A stretch of 54,972 nucleotides of DNA from positions 1-54,972 of the forward strand of contig NZ_RBAL01000031.1 in the NCBI RefSeq assembly GCF_003626535.1. The letters are read 5' to 3'. Source of the stretch: Streptomyces hoynatensis (lineage in GTDB: Bacteria; Actinomycetota; Actinomycetes; Streptomycetales; Streptomycetaceae). Of the stretch, positions 34,214 to 43,580 are shown piece after piece. Each line of letters begins with the position of its first letter. Position 1 is the stretch's first letter. The position numbers were made by a program, and so were the translations under genes. The notes below the pieces were generated by a model. That model worked only from the letters and a program-made list of their open reading frames with translations. It searched no databases and was not told where the DNA came from.

Positions 34214-35285
34214 GGGCCTCGGCCGCGTACGTGCCGCACAGCACGGGGCGCCCGCCCGTGAGGTCGTAGGGGTCGGTGCCCTCGGAGCCCGGCTCGCCGG
34301 CGACCTCCCCCGCCAGCAGCGGCCGCAGCGCGGTCTCGGGGATTTCGGCGCAGTCGATCGGCCCGGCCAGCGAGTCGACCTGCCGCAGCACGACGTTCCG
34401 GTCGCGCAGCTCCTTGTCGCCGAACTCCAGCCTGATGTCGCGCTGAAGGGTGAAGAGGGTGGCGTCCGCCTGGGGGACGCCCGCGGGGCGCACCGCGTAG
34501 GCGAAGACGTGCCGCCCGGTGACCTGGAGGACGTCCTCGCTGATCTCGCCGAAGGTGAACTCCCCGTCCACCCGGACCTCGTTCGCCGCGAGGGCCACCT
34601 CGTCCGGGTCGAAGCGCACCAGCCAGTCCACCGGGCGCGAGCGCGGGTCCCGCCCGTCGAGGGCCGCGTCGAACTGCTGCTCCTGGTCGGCCCCGAGCAA
34701 CTCACGCACCGGGGCGGTGGTCGCGCCCGCAAGCACCTCCGCGTTGAGGGCGCTGGCCACCACGTACTCCTTGGCCAGGGTCAGCGCGGTGAGGACCTGC
34801 TCGCGGGAGAAGTGCTCGGTGGGCCGGGGGTCGGGGAGGGAGACGCCGCCCTCGCCCACCCCGTAGTCCGCGGCCGGGCTCTGCGCGAACAGGGCCTCCG
34901 GGTCCGCGGAGCCCCGCACGGCGTCCTCCGTTTCCTCGGGGGCCAGCAGGATCACGGTGGCGGCGGGCGGATCGGCGGCGATGCCGTCGTGGGAGGCGTA
35001 GGGGTTGTTGTTGCCGAGGTAGATGGCGGCGGCGAAGGCGAGCAGGATGATCAGGGCCAGGGCTATGCCCTGCTTCGGCACGGCGCGGGCCTGGGCGCGC
35101 CCGGAGTCGGGAGAGCGGCGGCGCACCGCGGTCGTGTGGTCCTCGAGGCGCTCCTGCGCCGAGAACTCCTGAAGGCGGGCAGCCCTGACGAAGGACTCGT
35201 CGAACACGATCGACTGGTATTCCTCGTCCCCGGCTCCCGGGGCGCCCCCGGGGGTCCCTTCGGGAGGGTCTGTACGCCCGGCCAC
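34182..35285 (-). CDS. Single-span membrane protein with extracytoplasmic domain
   Basis: 367 residues. A cytoplasmic N-terminus (about 75 residues) contains SIVFDESFVRAARLQEFSAQ, followed by ERL. One helix (GIALALIILLAFAAAIYLG, about 74-93) precedes a ~270-residue outside domain with two cysteines that could form a disulfide (DCAEIPE, PVLCGTY). No catalytic motif recognised. The N-terminal motif is shared with the neighbouring protein at 35485-36327. Orthologues sit in the same place near proA in other streptomycetes, as I recall; S. coelicolor work linked membrane proteins here to spore-wall synthesis, but I cannot assign this one. Convergent 32-base overlap with the M48 gene. Confidence 0.7.
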   Translation of the reverse strand: MAGRTDPPEGTPGGAPGAGDEEYQSIVFDESFVRAARLQEFSAQERLEDHTTAVRRRSPDSGRAQARAVPKQGIALALIILLAFAAAIYLGNNNPYASHDGIAADPPAATVILLAPEETEDAVRGSADPEALFAQSPAADYGVGEGGVSLPDPRPTEHFSREQVLTALTLAKEYVVASALNAEVLAGATTAPVRELLGADQEQQFDAALDGRDPRSRPVDWLVRFDPDEVALAANEVRVDGEFTFGEISEDVLQVTGRHVFAYAVRPAGVPQADATLFTLQRDIRLEFGDKELRDRNVVLRQVDSLAGPIDCAEIPETALRPLLAGEVAGEPGSEGTDPYDLTGGRPVLCGTYAAEALTPPADRQSR

Positions 35286-35484
35286 CCTTCCAGCGTAAGT
35301 CGCTGAACGCGGAGGAAACAGCCCCCGTCCTCAGGGACTTTCCCCACACCGCGCGCCGGTGCCCGCCCGCCGGGGCGGCTCGCCCCACGGCCCCGCGCGC
35401 CGGAGCCGCCCCCGGTTCCCGCGCGCGTTCCGCCCTCGTCCTGACCTGGTTCGTTCCCCGCCCCGGGCCTCGTTCCGCCCTCGT

Positions 35485-36327
35485 TCAGGAGGTGCCCTCG
35501 GCGACCTCCGCGTCGGCCGCCGCCTCCTCCTCCGGCTGGTCCCGCTCGCTCGCGGGCGGGGCGCCGCCCCCGGGGTCGCCCGACCCGGCGGAGCCCGCTC
35601 GCTGAATGGCGATGAGGGCGAAGGCGATCACGCTGATGCCCATCACCATCGCCAGCACGCAGGCCACGGGCCGCTGCCAGCGCACGGGCCGCCAGGAGTG
35701 CGGCTGCGCGCGGTGCCCCGGGGCGGGTATCGGCGCGCCGCCGTATCCGGCCGGCGGCAGGCAGGGGCCGAGGCCGAACTCCTCCGCCTCGTCCTGCTCG
35801 GGCAGATACCGCAGGTAGTGCAGGTAGTCGGAGCGGTCGAAGCGGCCCTCGTCGTCCTGGAGTCCCGGGCCGGGGAGCCGGTCGAAGCCGCCGCCCTGCG
35901 CCTCGAACCCCTCGCCGCCGAGGCCGCCGAGCCGACCGAACTCGCCGTATCCGCCGGGGCCTTCGCCCGGCCCGAAGGGGCCGGCGCCGAACTCGCCGAA
36001 GTCCCCCGGCTCCCCGAACTCCCCGAGGGCGTCGTCCGGGTCCTCCTCGCCGCCGGGATACCCGCCGGGATCGCCGAACGCCGCCGGCCCGTCCAGGTAG
36101 CCGAAGCCGAACTCGCCCGCGGCCTCCGGCTCCGCGCGCTCGGTCGAGGCGAGGCGCAGCCGCTCGGCCGCGGTCGGCTCGTGGATCTCGGCGGCCTCGA
36201 CGAAGGCGTCGTCGAGCACCACGGCGGGAAACTCCTCCGCCGCCGAGCGGTCCCTGCTTTCGGGGCCTTTGGGGCCTTCGGCCCCCTCGCCGTCGGGCAA
36301 CGGCGGGCCCCCAACGTCGTCCGGCAC
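35485..36327 (-). CDS. Acidic, glycine-rich membrane protein
   Basis: 280 residues. Near the start is AVVLDDAFVEAAEIHEPTAA followed by ERLRLAS, the same pattern as the N-terminus of the protein at 34182-35285. Residues ~65-170 are very rich in Gly, Phe, Glu, Asp and Pro (FGEPGDFGEFGAGPFGPGEG). A single membrane helix lies near 222-245 (VACVLAMVMGISVIAFALIA) and a short acidic tail follows it outside. No enzyme motif. It could be a scaffold partner of the neighbouring membrane protein; lies between proA and that gene, same strand. Confidence 0.65.
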   Translation of the reverse strand: MPDDVGGPPLPDGEGAEGPKGPESRDRSAAEEFPAVVLDDAFVEAAEIHEPTAAERLRLASTERAEPEAAGEFGFGYLDGPAAFGDPGGYPGGEEDPDDALGEFGEPGDFGEFGAGPFGPGEGPGGYGEFGRLGGLGGEGFEAQGGGFDRLPGPGLQDDEGRFDRSDYLHYLRYLPEQDEAEEFGLGPCLPPAGYGGAPIPAPGHRAQPHSWRPVRWQRPVACVLAMVMGISVIAFALIAIQRAGSAGSGDPGGGAPPASERDQPEEEAAADAEVAEGTS

Positions 36328-36376
36328 GCCACCAGCGTAGGCCGAATAACCCGCGAGGGGGAGGGTGATCCGGATT

Positions 36377-37720
36377 TCACTCCACGGTGTGACCGTCCCC
36401 CGTGACCACGTAGGTGGTCGAGGTCAGCTCGGCCAGCCCCATCGGGCCGCGGGCGTGCAACTTCTGCGTGGAGATGCCGATCTCGGCGCCGAAGCCGAAC
36501 CTTCCGCCGTCGGTGAAACGCGTCGAGGCGTTGACCATGACGGCGGCGGAGTCCATCCGCGACACGAACCGCCTGGCGGCCTGGGCGTCCCTGGTGACGA
36601 TCGCCTCGGTGTGGCCCGAGGTCCAGCGCCTGATGTGCGCGACGGCCGCGTCCAGGTCGGGCACGACGGCCGCGGCGATGTCGTCACTCAGGTACTCCTC
36701 GGCCCAGTCGGCCTCCGTCGCGGGCACCACGGGAACGCCCACGCCGGCCCCCGCCTTCTCCCAGTCCCCGTCGCCGTGCACGGTGACCCCGGCGGCGGCG
36801 AGCGCGGCCAGGGCCCGGGGCAGGAAGCGGTCGGCGATGCCGGCGTGGACCAGGACGGTCTCGGCGGCGTTGCAGACGCTGGGCCGCTGGGCCTTGGAGT
36901 TGACCAGGATGTCGACGGCCATGTCGAGGTCGGCCGACTCGTCGACGTAGACGTGGCAGTTGCCCACGCCGGTCTCGATGACCGGGACCGTCGAGTCGCG
37001 CACGACGGTCTGGATGAGCGAGGCGCCGCCGCGCGGGATCAGCACGTCCACCAGGCCGCGGGCCGTCATCAGCTCGTGCACCGACTCGCGGCTCGTGCCC
37101 GGCACCAGCTGCACCGCGTCCGCGGGCAGCCCCGCCCCGGCCACGGCGTCCCGCAGCACGGCCACCAGCGCGGTGTTCGAGGAGTAGGCGGAGGAGGAGC
37201 CGCGCAGCAGGGCCGCGTTGCCCGACTTGAGGCACAGCGCCGCGGCGTCCACGGTGACGTTGGGGCGGCCCTCGTAGATCATGCCGACCACGCCGAGGGG
37301 GACGCGGATCTGCCGCAGCTCCAGGCCGTTGGGCAGGGTGGAGCCGCGGACCACCTCGCCGACCGGGTCGGGCAGGGAGACGATGTGCCGCACGTCCGCG
37401 GCGATCGAGGCGACCCGCTCCCGGGTGAGCGTGAGCCGGTCGATCATGGCCGCCGAGGTCCCGTTTTCGCGCGCCCTGGCGACGTCCTCGGCGTTGGCCG
37501 CGACGATCTCCTCCGCGCGCGCCTCCAGGGCGTCGGCGACGGCGAGCAGCGCGGCGTCGCGCGCGGTGCGCGGCAGCGGGGCCAGCTCGGCCGCCGCCGT
37601 CCTGGCCCGGCGGGCGGCGAGGAGCACGGGGGACTCACCGGCCGTCGCCGGGCCCGAGGGCGCCTGGGCTTCCGTGGCCGGGGTGAGGCGAGAGGGGGCG
37701 GAATCCGCGGAGCTGCTCAT
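36377..37720 (-). CDS. proA: Gamma-glutamyl phosphate reductase
   Basis: 447 residues. Family motifs: GMIYEGRPNVTVDAAALCLK, GNAALLRGSSSAY, LIPRGGASLIQTVV, and the active-site cysteine in QRPSVCNAAETVLVHAGI. The C-terminal FGFGAEIGISTQKLHARGPM is the ProA signature. It reduces gamma-glutamyl phosphate with NADPH in the second step of proline synthesis. About 25 extra residues at the start are low-complexity, so a later start is possible. Same strand as proB (38570-39688), separated by one small conserved gene. Confidence 0.95.
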   Translation of the reverse strand: MSSSADSAPSRLTPATEAQAPSGPATAGESPVLLAARRARTAAAELAPLPRTARDAALLAVADALEARAEEIVAANAEDVARARENGTSAAMIDRLTLTRERVASIAADVRHIVSLPDPVGEVVRGSTLPNGLELRQIRVPLGVVGMIYEGRPNVTVDAAALCLKSGNAALLRGSSSAYSSNTALVAVLRDAVAGAGLPADAVQLVPGTSRESVHELMTARGLVDVLIPRGGASLIQTVVRDSTVPVIETGVGNCHVYVDESADLDMAVDILVNSKAQRPSVCNAAETVLVHAGIADRFLPRALAALAAAGVTVHGDGDWEKAGAGVGVPVVPATEADWAEEYLSDDIAAAVVPDLDAAVAHIRRWTSGHTEAIVTRDAQAARRFVSRMDSAAVMVNASTRFTDGGRFGFGAEIGISTQKLHARGPMGLAELTSTTYVVTGDGHTVE

Positions 37721-37973
37721 ACCCAGCAGGGTAGCCCGATCGGCGCACCGGGCGCTGCGGCGTGGAGGGGCCGCGGCCGGGCGGCCACGCGCCGGCGCGG
37801 GGGCGCTCCGCGCGGGGCGCGGGTCTCGTGCGGGAGGCGGCCGGACGGGGCCGGGGCGCGGGCCCCGTGCGGGGGGCCGGTGCGCGGACCGGGCTCGGGC
37901 GGTGCGGGAGGTGCCCGGGCGCGGGCCGGTGCGGGAGGCGGGGCGCGGGGCCGGTGGGGGCTCGGGCGGACCG
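37721..37973. other. G-rich intergenic gap, no gene seen
   Basis: 253 bases, strongly G-rich on the plus strand, between the conserved hypothetical and proA. No convincing coding sequence; may contain a terminator or proA promoter that I cannot define. Confidence 0.3.
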
Positions 37974-38378
37974 TCAGTACGGGTGGACGCCGATCGGGAC
38001 CGCGGGCGGGGGGCCGTACCCCTCGGCGAGGCGCTGGTGGTACGTCTCGCGGCTGATCACCTCAAGGCCGACGATCTCCCAGGCCGGCAGCTGCGCGGTG
38101 CGCCGGTGCTCGCCCCACAGCCGCAGCGCCAGGGCCGCCGCGTCGTGCAGGGTGCGCGCCTCCTCCCAGTACCTGATCTCCGCGTGGTCGGGCGCGTACC
38201 TGCTGGTGAGCAGGAAGGGGTGGTCCTCCGCCAGCCGTTCCAGGCCGCGCCGCAGCTCGGGCGGCGGCACCTCGGGCCCCGCCACGTTCAGCACGACGTG
38301 CCACAGGCGCGGCAGGTCGTGCTCTCGCTCGCGCCGCGCCAGGGGGGCCGTCCCCTGGACGCCGGCCAGTGATCTCAC
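37974..38378 (-). CDS. Conserved hypothetical protein between proB and proA
   Basis: 134 residues from the GTG at 38376-38378 (VRSLAGVQGTAPLARRERE), with AGGAGG upstream at normal spacing; the frame is open further but lacks a site. Soluble, with IRYWEEARTLHDAAALALRL and a conserved-looking end, YHQRLAEGYGPPPAVPIGVH. I recall near-identical proteins at this position in other Streptomyces genomes, but no known function. Its place between proB and proA suggests cotranscription. Confidence 0.75.
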   Translation of the reverse strand: MRSLAGVQGTAPLARREREHDLPRLWHVVLNVAGPEVPPPELRRGLERLAEDHPFLLTSRYAPDHAEIRYWEEARTLHDAAALALRLWGEHRRTAQLPAWEIVGLEVISRETYHQRLAEGYGPPPAVPIGVHPY

Positions 38379-38569
38379 CGGGGGCCTCCTGACATGGTGC
38401 TGACGTCGTCCTGGGCAGTGCCGGCGCGGCGCGGGCACACGCCGCACGAGTTGACCAGCTCACGCGCGAGGGCGGAGCCGTTTCGCGGAACCTTCGGTGG
38501 AAAGACTGGTCTTTCGCGGATCAGGCACCGGCCGGCGCACCACGCGTATACGCGCGCTCGCCGAAGGGA

Positions 38570-39688
38570 CTATGCCCGCAACAGGACCAGGTCATCACGA
38601 TGTACGACTTCTCTTTCGTATGCCGGGCCGAGCTCGCGCGCCAGTTCCCTGGTCGAACGGCCGATGAGCAGCGGGATTTCCCTGGCGTCGAAGTTGACCA
38701 GGCCCCGGGCCACGGCGCGGCCCGACTCGTCGCGCAGCTCGATCGGCTCCCCGGCGACGAACTCGCCCTCGACGCCGGTGATCCCCGCGGGCAGCAGCGA
38801 GCCGCCGCGTTCGGTGATGGCGCGCACCGCCCCGGCGTCGAGCAGCACCGCGCCGCGCGGCGCCGAGGCGTGCGCGAGCCACAGCAGGCGGTCGGCCGAA
38901 CGGCGGCCCGTGGGGCGGAAATAGGTGCCGGTGGGGGCGCCGGCCAGGGCCTCGCCCGCCTGGCTCGCCGCGGTCAGCACGACGGGCAGGCCGGCGGCGG
39001 TGGCGATGGAGGCGGCCTCGACCTTGGTCACCATGCCGCCGGTGCCCACCCCGGCCCGGCCGGCGCGGCCGAGTTCGATCCCGGTCAGGTCCTCCGGGCC
39101 GGTCACCTCGGCGATCCGGCGGGCGCCGGGCCGGGCCGGGTCCCCGTCGTAGAGGCCGTCCACGTCGGAGAGCAGCACCAGCAGGTCGGCGTGCACCAGG
39201 TGGGCGACGAGCGCGGCGAGCCGGTCGTTGTCCCCGAAGCGGATCTCGTCGGTGGCGACCGTGTCGTTCTCGTTGACGATCGGCAGGACGCCCATGGTGA
39301 GGAGCTGGTCGAGGGTGCGGTAGGCGTTGCGGTAGTGGGTGCGGCGGCTGGTGTCGTCCGCGGTCAGCAGCACCTGCCCGACGCGGCGGCCGTAGCGGGC
39401 GAAGGAGGCGGTGTACCGGGCCAGCAGCAGCCCCTGGCCGACGCTGGCGGCGGCCTGCTGGCTGGCGAGGTCGGCGGGGCGGCGCACGAGGCCGAGCGGG
39501 GCGAGCCCTGCGGCGATCGCACCGGAGGAAACCAGTACGATCTGCCTCCCGTCCTGTTTCACCAGCACATCGACGAGTGCGTCCACCCGGTCGGCGTCTA
39601 TGCCCCCGGCCGCGGTGGTCAGCGAGGATGAGCCGATCTTGACGACGATCCTGCGGGCCTCGGAGACGTCCTGCCGTGCCGTTGCCAC
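38570..39688 (-). CDS. proB: Glutamate 5-kinase
   Basis: 372 residues. ATP-grasp is by the amino-acid kinase fold: RRIVVKIGSSSLTTAAGGID at the start, LVSSGAIAAGL, NENDTVATDEIRFGDNDRLA (substrate and nucleotide loop), and VGTGGMVTKVEAASIATAAG. A C-terminal PUA domain of about 75 residues (ITGVEGEFVAGEPIELRDES) follows, as in long-form ProB. It catalyses the first step of proline synthesis and is normally feedback-inhibited by proline. In many bacteria proB follows obg directly; here the glycopolymer cluster lies between. Confidence 0.95.
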   Translation of the reverse strand: MATARQDVSEARRIVVKIGSSSLTTAAGGIDADRVDALVDVLVKQDGRQIVLVSSGAIAAGLAPLGLVRRPADLASQQAAASVGQGLLLARYTASFARYGRRVGQVLLTADDTSRRTHYRNAYRTLDQLLTMGVLPIVNENDTVATDEIRFGDNDRLAALVAHLVHADLLVLLSDVDGLYDGDPARPGARRIAEVTGPEDLTGIELGRAGRAGVGTGGMVTKVEAASIATAAGLPVVLTAASQAGEALAGAPTGTYFRPTGRRSADRLLWLAHASAPRGAVLLDAGAVRAITERGGSLLPAGITGVEGEFVAGEPIELRDESGRAVARGLVNFDAREIPLLIGRSTRELARELGPAYEREVVHRDDLVLLRA

Positions 39689-40378
39689 CGCTGCTCCCTG
39701 TTCGTTTCCGTGTTCCTCGGTGCTCGGCCGAACCGGGCTGCCCTCCGTAATCTATGTCATCGCGTTGACGGGTCGCCCGCTTATATAACCGCCCGGTTTC
39801 ACCCGACCCGGCGATCCGGGGGCACGGCCGCGCACTCAGGGTGAGCTGCCGTTTTCCCGCCGGGGACGGCCGTCGCCGGCGCACGCCCGCCCGACCGGGC
39901 CTCCGTGCGCCGCGCACGCCACCCTCTCCGGCGGTCATGCCGTGCCGGTGCCCGGCTCGCGCGCCCTCGTGCGCGTCTGCCGCCGCCGCGTCGGGGCGGG
40001 CCGGTCCGCCACGGGCCGGTTCGCCTCCGGCCGGTTCGCCTCCGGCCGGGCCGCGGGATGACCACGCCGTGGGATGACCACGCCGCGAAGTCGTCACGCC
40101 GGGTCAACATCCCGCCACTTTCGGTCACCTGCCGTCTTGTGCCGCCACCTCCGGCGCGCGATCCGACCACGGGCGCCCCGGGGGCGCGCCGCGGCATGCC
40201 CGGGGCCGGTGCGGGCGGCGCCGCCCCCGGGCGCCGCGGCGCGCTCCCCCGCGCGCCGTCCCGCCCTCCCCCACCACCCCACCACCCCCACCGCCCACTC
40301 CCCACCCTTCTCCCGCCCCTTCCCCAGCCCCTTCCCCAGCCCCTTCTCCAGACCCTTCTCCACGCACCGGAGCCGTCC
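39689..40378. other. Divergent intergenic region with pyrimidine-rich leader
   Basis: About 690 bases between proB (minus) and the TagF-like gene (plus). Near 39765-39790 are TTGACG and TTATATAA, AT-rich for this genome and possibly promoter elements, but the spacing fits no clean pair. Bases 40255-40365 on the plus strand are almost only C and T, with near-tandem units like CCCCTTCCCCAG. An open frame crosses the region but its composition is not protein-like. Confidence 0.4.
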
Positions 40379-42679
40379 TTGTTCTTCCGACCCTCGTCCC
40401 CCCGCCCCCCCGCGCAGCCGGCCGGCCAGGCCGAGTCCAGGGAAGCCGCCGCGGAGGCGTCCGGGGGACCGCCCTCCACGGTTCCCACCGCGCGGTCCGC
40501 GGACGGTCCCGCCGCCGGGCCCCCGGCGCGTCCTGCCGCCGCGCCGCCCGCCGGGGCGCGGCGGCCCGGGCGCCGGTGGGCCGTGCTCGGCACGCTGCTG
40601 TTCCTGTACGCCGCGCAGCTGGTGGGCGCGGCGCTCCCGCACGTTCCGCTGCTGTGCGCGGCGGGCGCCGCGGGCCTCGGCTTCGACCTGGCGCTGCGCC
40701 AGTGGCGGCCGGGCGCCCTGGGCGGGCTGAACCGGGTGCACTGCGACGAGGCGGTCAGGCAGCTGCTGCGGGACCTGCTGACCGTGGCCTGCCTCGCCCA
40801 CCTCCCCGGTCTCGACGCGGCGGCCAGGCTGGCCCTGGTCGCCGGGCTTCTCGCCTGCTACGCGGCGCACTTCGCCTGCCGGGCGCTCGGCGTGCTGGTC
40901 AGGCGCTCGCGCACGCTGCCGATCGTCACCCGCAACATCGACACCTCCGGGCTCGGCCTCTCCCCCGCCCCGCCCCGGCTGCTGGCCAGGCCGGGACGAC
41001 GGGCGCTGCTGTTCTCGGTGCCGGCCACCGCAGGGCTGCTGGGCACCGCGGCCGTCGGCGATCCGGCCGCCGGGCTCGCCGGGGTGGGCCTCTCCCTGGC
41101 GCTGTTCGCCGGCGGGGCCTGCCACCTGGCGACCTGGCTGCTGCCCGGCAAGCGCCCGCCGGGCGAGGAGCGGATGGTCGAGTGGTTCCTCGGCTGGCTT
41201 GAGGCGTACCGGCCCGAGGTGGGGCTGTACTTCTCCGGCGGCCAGGGCACCGCGTACCAGGCGAACATGTGGCTGCCGACGCTGGCCGCGCTCGGCCGCC
41301 GCCCGCTGGTGGTGCTGCGGGAGCGGTCGATGGTCCAGCAGGTCGCCGCCGTGGACCTGCCGGTCGTCTGCCTGCCGCGGGTGGCGCACCTGATGCTGCT
41401 CGAACAGTCCTCGCTGCGGATGCTGCTGCACCCGGCGAACGCCCCGAAGACCTCGCAGGTGCTGCGCATCCCCACCATCAAGCACGCGTTCACCAACCAC
41501 GGGGAGAGCGACAAGCTCTCCAGCTGCAACCCGTACGCCAAGGTGTACGACGAGGTGTGGGTGGCCGGCCCGGCGGCGCGGCGCAGGTACGCGCTCGCCG
41601 AGGTCGGCGTGGACGACCGGGACGTGGTCGAGGTCGGGCGCCCGCAGCTGGCGCCGATCCGGCGGGCCTCGGGCCCGCCGCCGGCCCAGGGCCCGGTGAC
41701 CGTGCTGTACGCGCCCACCTGGGAGGGCTGGACCAGCGACCCGGGGAACACCTCGGTGATTCTCGCCGGGGAGAACCTGGTGCGGGCGCTGCTGGCCGAC
41801 CGGAGGGTGCGGCTGCTCTACAAGCCGCATCCGATGACCGGTTCGGTGAACCCCCTCGCGGGGGCCGCGGACGCCCGCATCAGGGAGCTGATCGCCGCGG
41901 CCGAGACGGCGCGCGCGGACGGCGGCGGACGGCCGGGCGGCCAGGCCGCACGGGAGGCCGCCGAGGCGGAGCTGGCCAGGCGCACCGAGGCCCTGGACGC
42001 CCTGACGGCGCGCGCCTGGCGGCCCGGGGCGGACGAGATGGAGCGCATGGGCGCCGGCGGCGCCCCGGAACCCGGGCACGCGGAGGCGGTGGCGGAGGCG
42101 ACGGCGGCCTGGCACGAGGCGTTCTGGAACGCGCGCCCCCCGGGGGCGCACGTGGTCCTCACCGGCGCGCGGCCCGAGCTCTACAGCTGCTTCAACCAGG
42201 CCGACCTGCTGATCTCGGATGTGTCCAGCGTGGTGGCCGACTTCCTGGCCAGCGGGAAGCCGTACGCGGTGGTCAACACGAGCGGGCTGGCGGAGGCCGA
42301 GTTCCGCGCGGCCTATCCGACGGTGCGGGCGGCGACGCTGCTGACGCCGGACGCCGCGGGGGTCCCGGCCCTGCTCGCCTCCGTCCTCGACCCGGCGCGC
42401 GACACCCTCGCGGCGGACCGGGCGGCCCTCGCGGAGTACCTCCTCGGGCCGGCCGAGCCGCCCTCGCTGACCCGTTTCCGGGCGGCCGTCGACGCCCTGT
42501 GCGCGGCGGCGGAGGCCAGGCGCGCCAGGCGGCCCGCCGAGAGCGGTCCCGGCCTGCCGACCCCGCGCCCCGAGGCCGGCAGCCACCAGGTGGTGACGCT
42601 GACCGGCCCCCGCACCGAGCAGCAGCCGAGCGGCAGCACCGACGGCGCGCACAGCCCCCAGGGCGACCGCAACGCCTGA
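40379..42679 (+). CDS. TagF-like CDP-alditol phosphotransferase with N-terminal membrane domain
   Basis: About 766 residues if translation starts at the TTG (40379) with GGAG six bases upstream; ATGs at 40196 and 40058 are in frame but read through a pyrimidine tract. A Pro/Ala-rich tail is followed by several helices (AVLGTLLFLYAAQLVGAALP, LALVAGLLACYAAHFACRAL, LAGVGLSLALFAGGACHLAT). From about residue 270 comes a glycerophosphotransferase-type GT-B domain: LYFSGGQGTAYQANMWLPTL, KHAFTNHGESDKLSSCNPYA, VLYAPTWEGW, LLYKPHPMTGS and DLLISDVSSVVADFLASGKP. It would polymerise or prime an alditol-phosphate wall polymer at the membrane. It is a clear paralogue of the protein at 47646-49697. The start is uncertain, the family is clear. 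Confidence 0.82.
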   Translation: MFFRPSSPRPPAQPAGQAESREAAAEASGGPPSTVPTARSADGPAAGPPARPAAAPPAGARRPGRRWAVLGTLLFLYAAQLVGAALPHVPLLCAAGAAGLGFDLALRQWRPGALGGLNRVHCDEAVRQLLRDLLTVACLAHLPGLDAAARLALVAGLLACYAAHFACRALGVLVRRSRTLPIVTRNIDTSGLGLSPAPPRLLARPGRRALLFSVPATAGLLGTAAVGDPAAGLAGVGLSLALFAGGACHLATWLLPGKRPPGEERMVEWFLGWLEAYRPEVGLYFSGGQGTAYQANMWLPTLAALGRRPLVVLRERSMVQQVAAVDLPVVCLPRVAHLMLLEQSSLRMLLHPANAPKTSQVLRIPTIKHAFTNHGESDKLSSCNPYAKVYDEVWVAGPAARRRYALAEVGVDDRDVVEVGRPQLAPIRRASGPPPAQGPVTVLYAPTWEGWTSDPGNTSVILAGENLVRALLADRRVRLLYKPHPMTGSVNPLAGAADARIRELIAAAETARADGGGRPGGQAAREAAEAELARRTEALDALTARAWRPGADEMERMGAGGAPEPGHAEAVAEATAAWHEAFWNARPPGAHVVLTGARPELYSCFNQADLLISDVSSVVADFLASGKPYAVVNTSGLAEAEFRAAYPTVRAATLLTPDAAGVPALLASVLDPARDTLAADRAALAEYLLGPAEPPSLTRFRAAVDALCAAAEARRARRPAESGPGLPTPRPEAGSHQVVTLTGPRTEQQPSGSTDGAHSPQGDRNA

Positions 42680-42808
42680 GCCTGCGCGCCGCCCGCGGGG
42701 ACCCGCGGCCTCCGGGGCCCGCCGCACCTCCGGAGGCCCGCGCTCCCGGGGCCCGCCGCCCCCGGACGCCCGCGGCCTCCGCCACCCCCTGACGCCGGCC
42801 GGGAGGGC

Positions 42809-43438
42809 TCAGCCCGCGACCCGCCGCAGCACCCAGTCCCCCACGTCCGCCACCAGCCGCGCGAGCACCTCCTCCTGGGAGACCGCGGCCCGCCGCGGCA
42901 CCGCGAGGCCGTGGTCCGCCTCGGGGACCTCCCGCAGCTCCACGCCGCGGGGGAACTCCTCCGGCCGCCCGAAGGGGTCCCGGGTGCCCTGGACCACGAG
43001 GAGCGGCACCTCGGTTTCGCGCAGCTCGTCGGCCCGGGACCGTTCCGGCTTGCCCGGCGGGTGCAGCGGGAAGGCCAGCGCGAGCACCGCCCGCGCGCCC
43101 GTCTCGCGCGCCGTGCGGCAGGCCACCCGCGCCCCCGCGCTGCGCCCGCCCGCCACCACCGGCAGGCCGGCCCCGGCCAGGGCGGGCCACAGCGCGATCC
43201 ATGCCTCGTCCAGCCGGCGCGGGGCGGGCGCAAGGCGCCTGCCCGCCACCCGCCAGGGCTGTTCGACCAGCGCCACCGTGATGCCCCTGGCGGGCAGCGC
43301 CGCCGCGAGCGCCGCCAGGTCGCGCGCCTCGATGCCGCCGCCCGCGCCGTGCCCCAGGGCGAGCACCGCCTTGGCGCCGGAGGCCGCATGCCAGGTGATC
43401 CTGGCGTCCCCGCCGGGTGTCCGCACCGTCTGCGTCAT
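42809..43438 (-). CDS. Alpha/beta hydrolase, KANL3/Tex30-like
   Basis: 209 residues from the ATG at 43436-43438 (MTQTVRTPGGDARITWHAAS). Signature ALGHGAGGGIEARDLAALAA (oxyanion HGAGG), nucleophile in VVAGGRSAGARVACRTA, Asp in LLVVQGTRDPFGRPEEF and His in PEADHGLAVP give a full triad. These proteins are cytoplasmic and their substrates are unknown. Between two glycopolymer genes and on the opposite strand, so probably independently expressed; no specific link to the wall is shown. Confidence 0.8.
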   Translation of the reverse strand: MTQTVRTPGGDARITWHAASGAKAVLALGHGAGGGIEARDLAALAAALPARGITVALVEQPWRVAGRRLAPAPRRLDEAWIALWPALAGAGLPVVAGGRSAGARVACRTARETGARAVLALAFPLHPPGKPERSRADELRETEVPLLVVQGTRDPFGRPEEFPRGVELREVPEADHGLAVPRRAAVSQEEVLARLVADVGDWVLRRVAG

Positions 43439-43580
43439 GGCGACAGTCTGGCGCAGGGCCGACCACAACCCCGGAGGACACCGAGAGGTCATCTGCCGTT
43501 AAGGTTCCGTGGGGTGGCGAGTCCCTTCCCGGCGCTCGCCGCGCTCCGCTCGCTGTTCTCGATCGCCTCCGGGGGCATTC

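Noticed and set aside
39760..39795. Promoter with TTGACG and TATATAA before the TagF-like gene
   Set aside because: The two boxes are too close for a standard spacer and over 580 bases from the likely start; I noted the AT-rich patch but do not call a promoter.
40094..42727. 877-codon minus-strand frame opposite the TagF-like gene
   Set aside because: Pro/Arg/Gly/Gln-rich with no motif; the opposite strand carries a clear enzyme.
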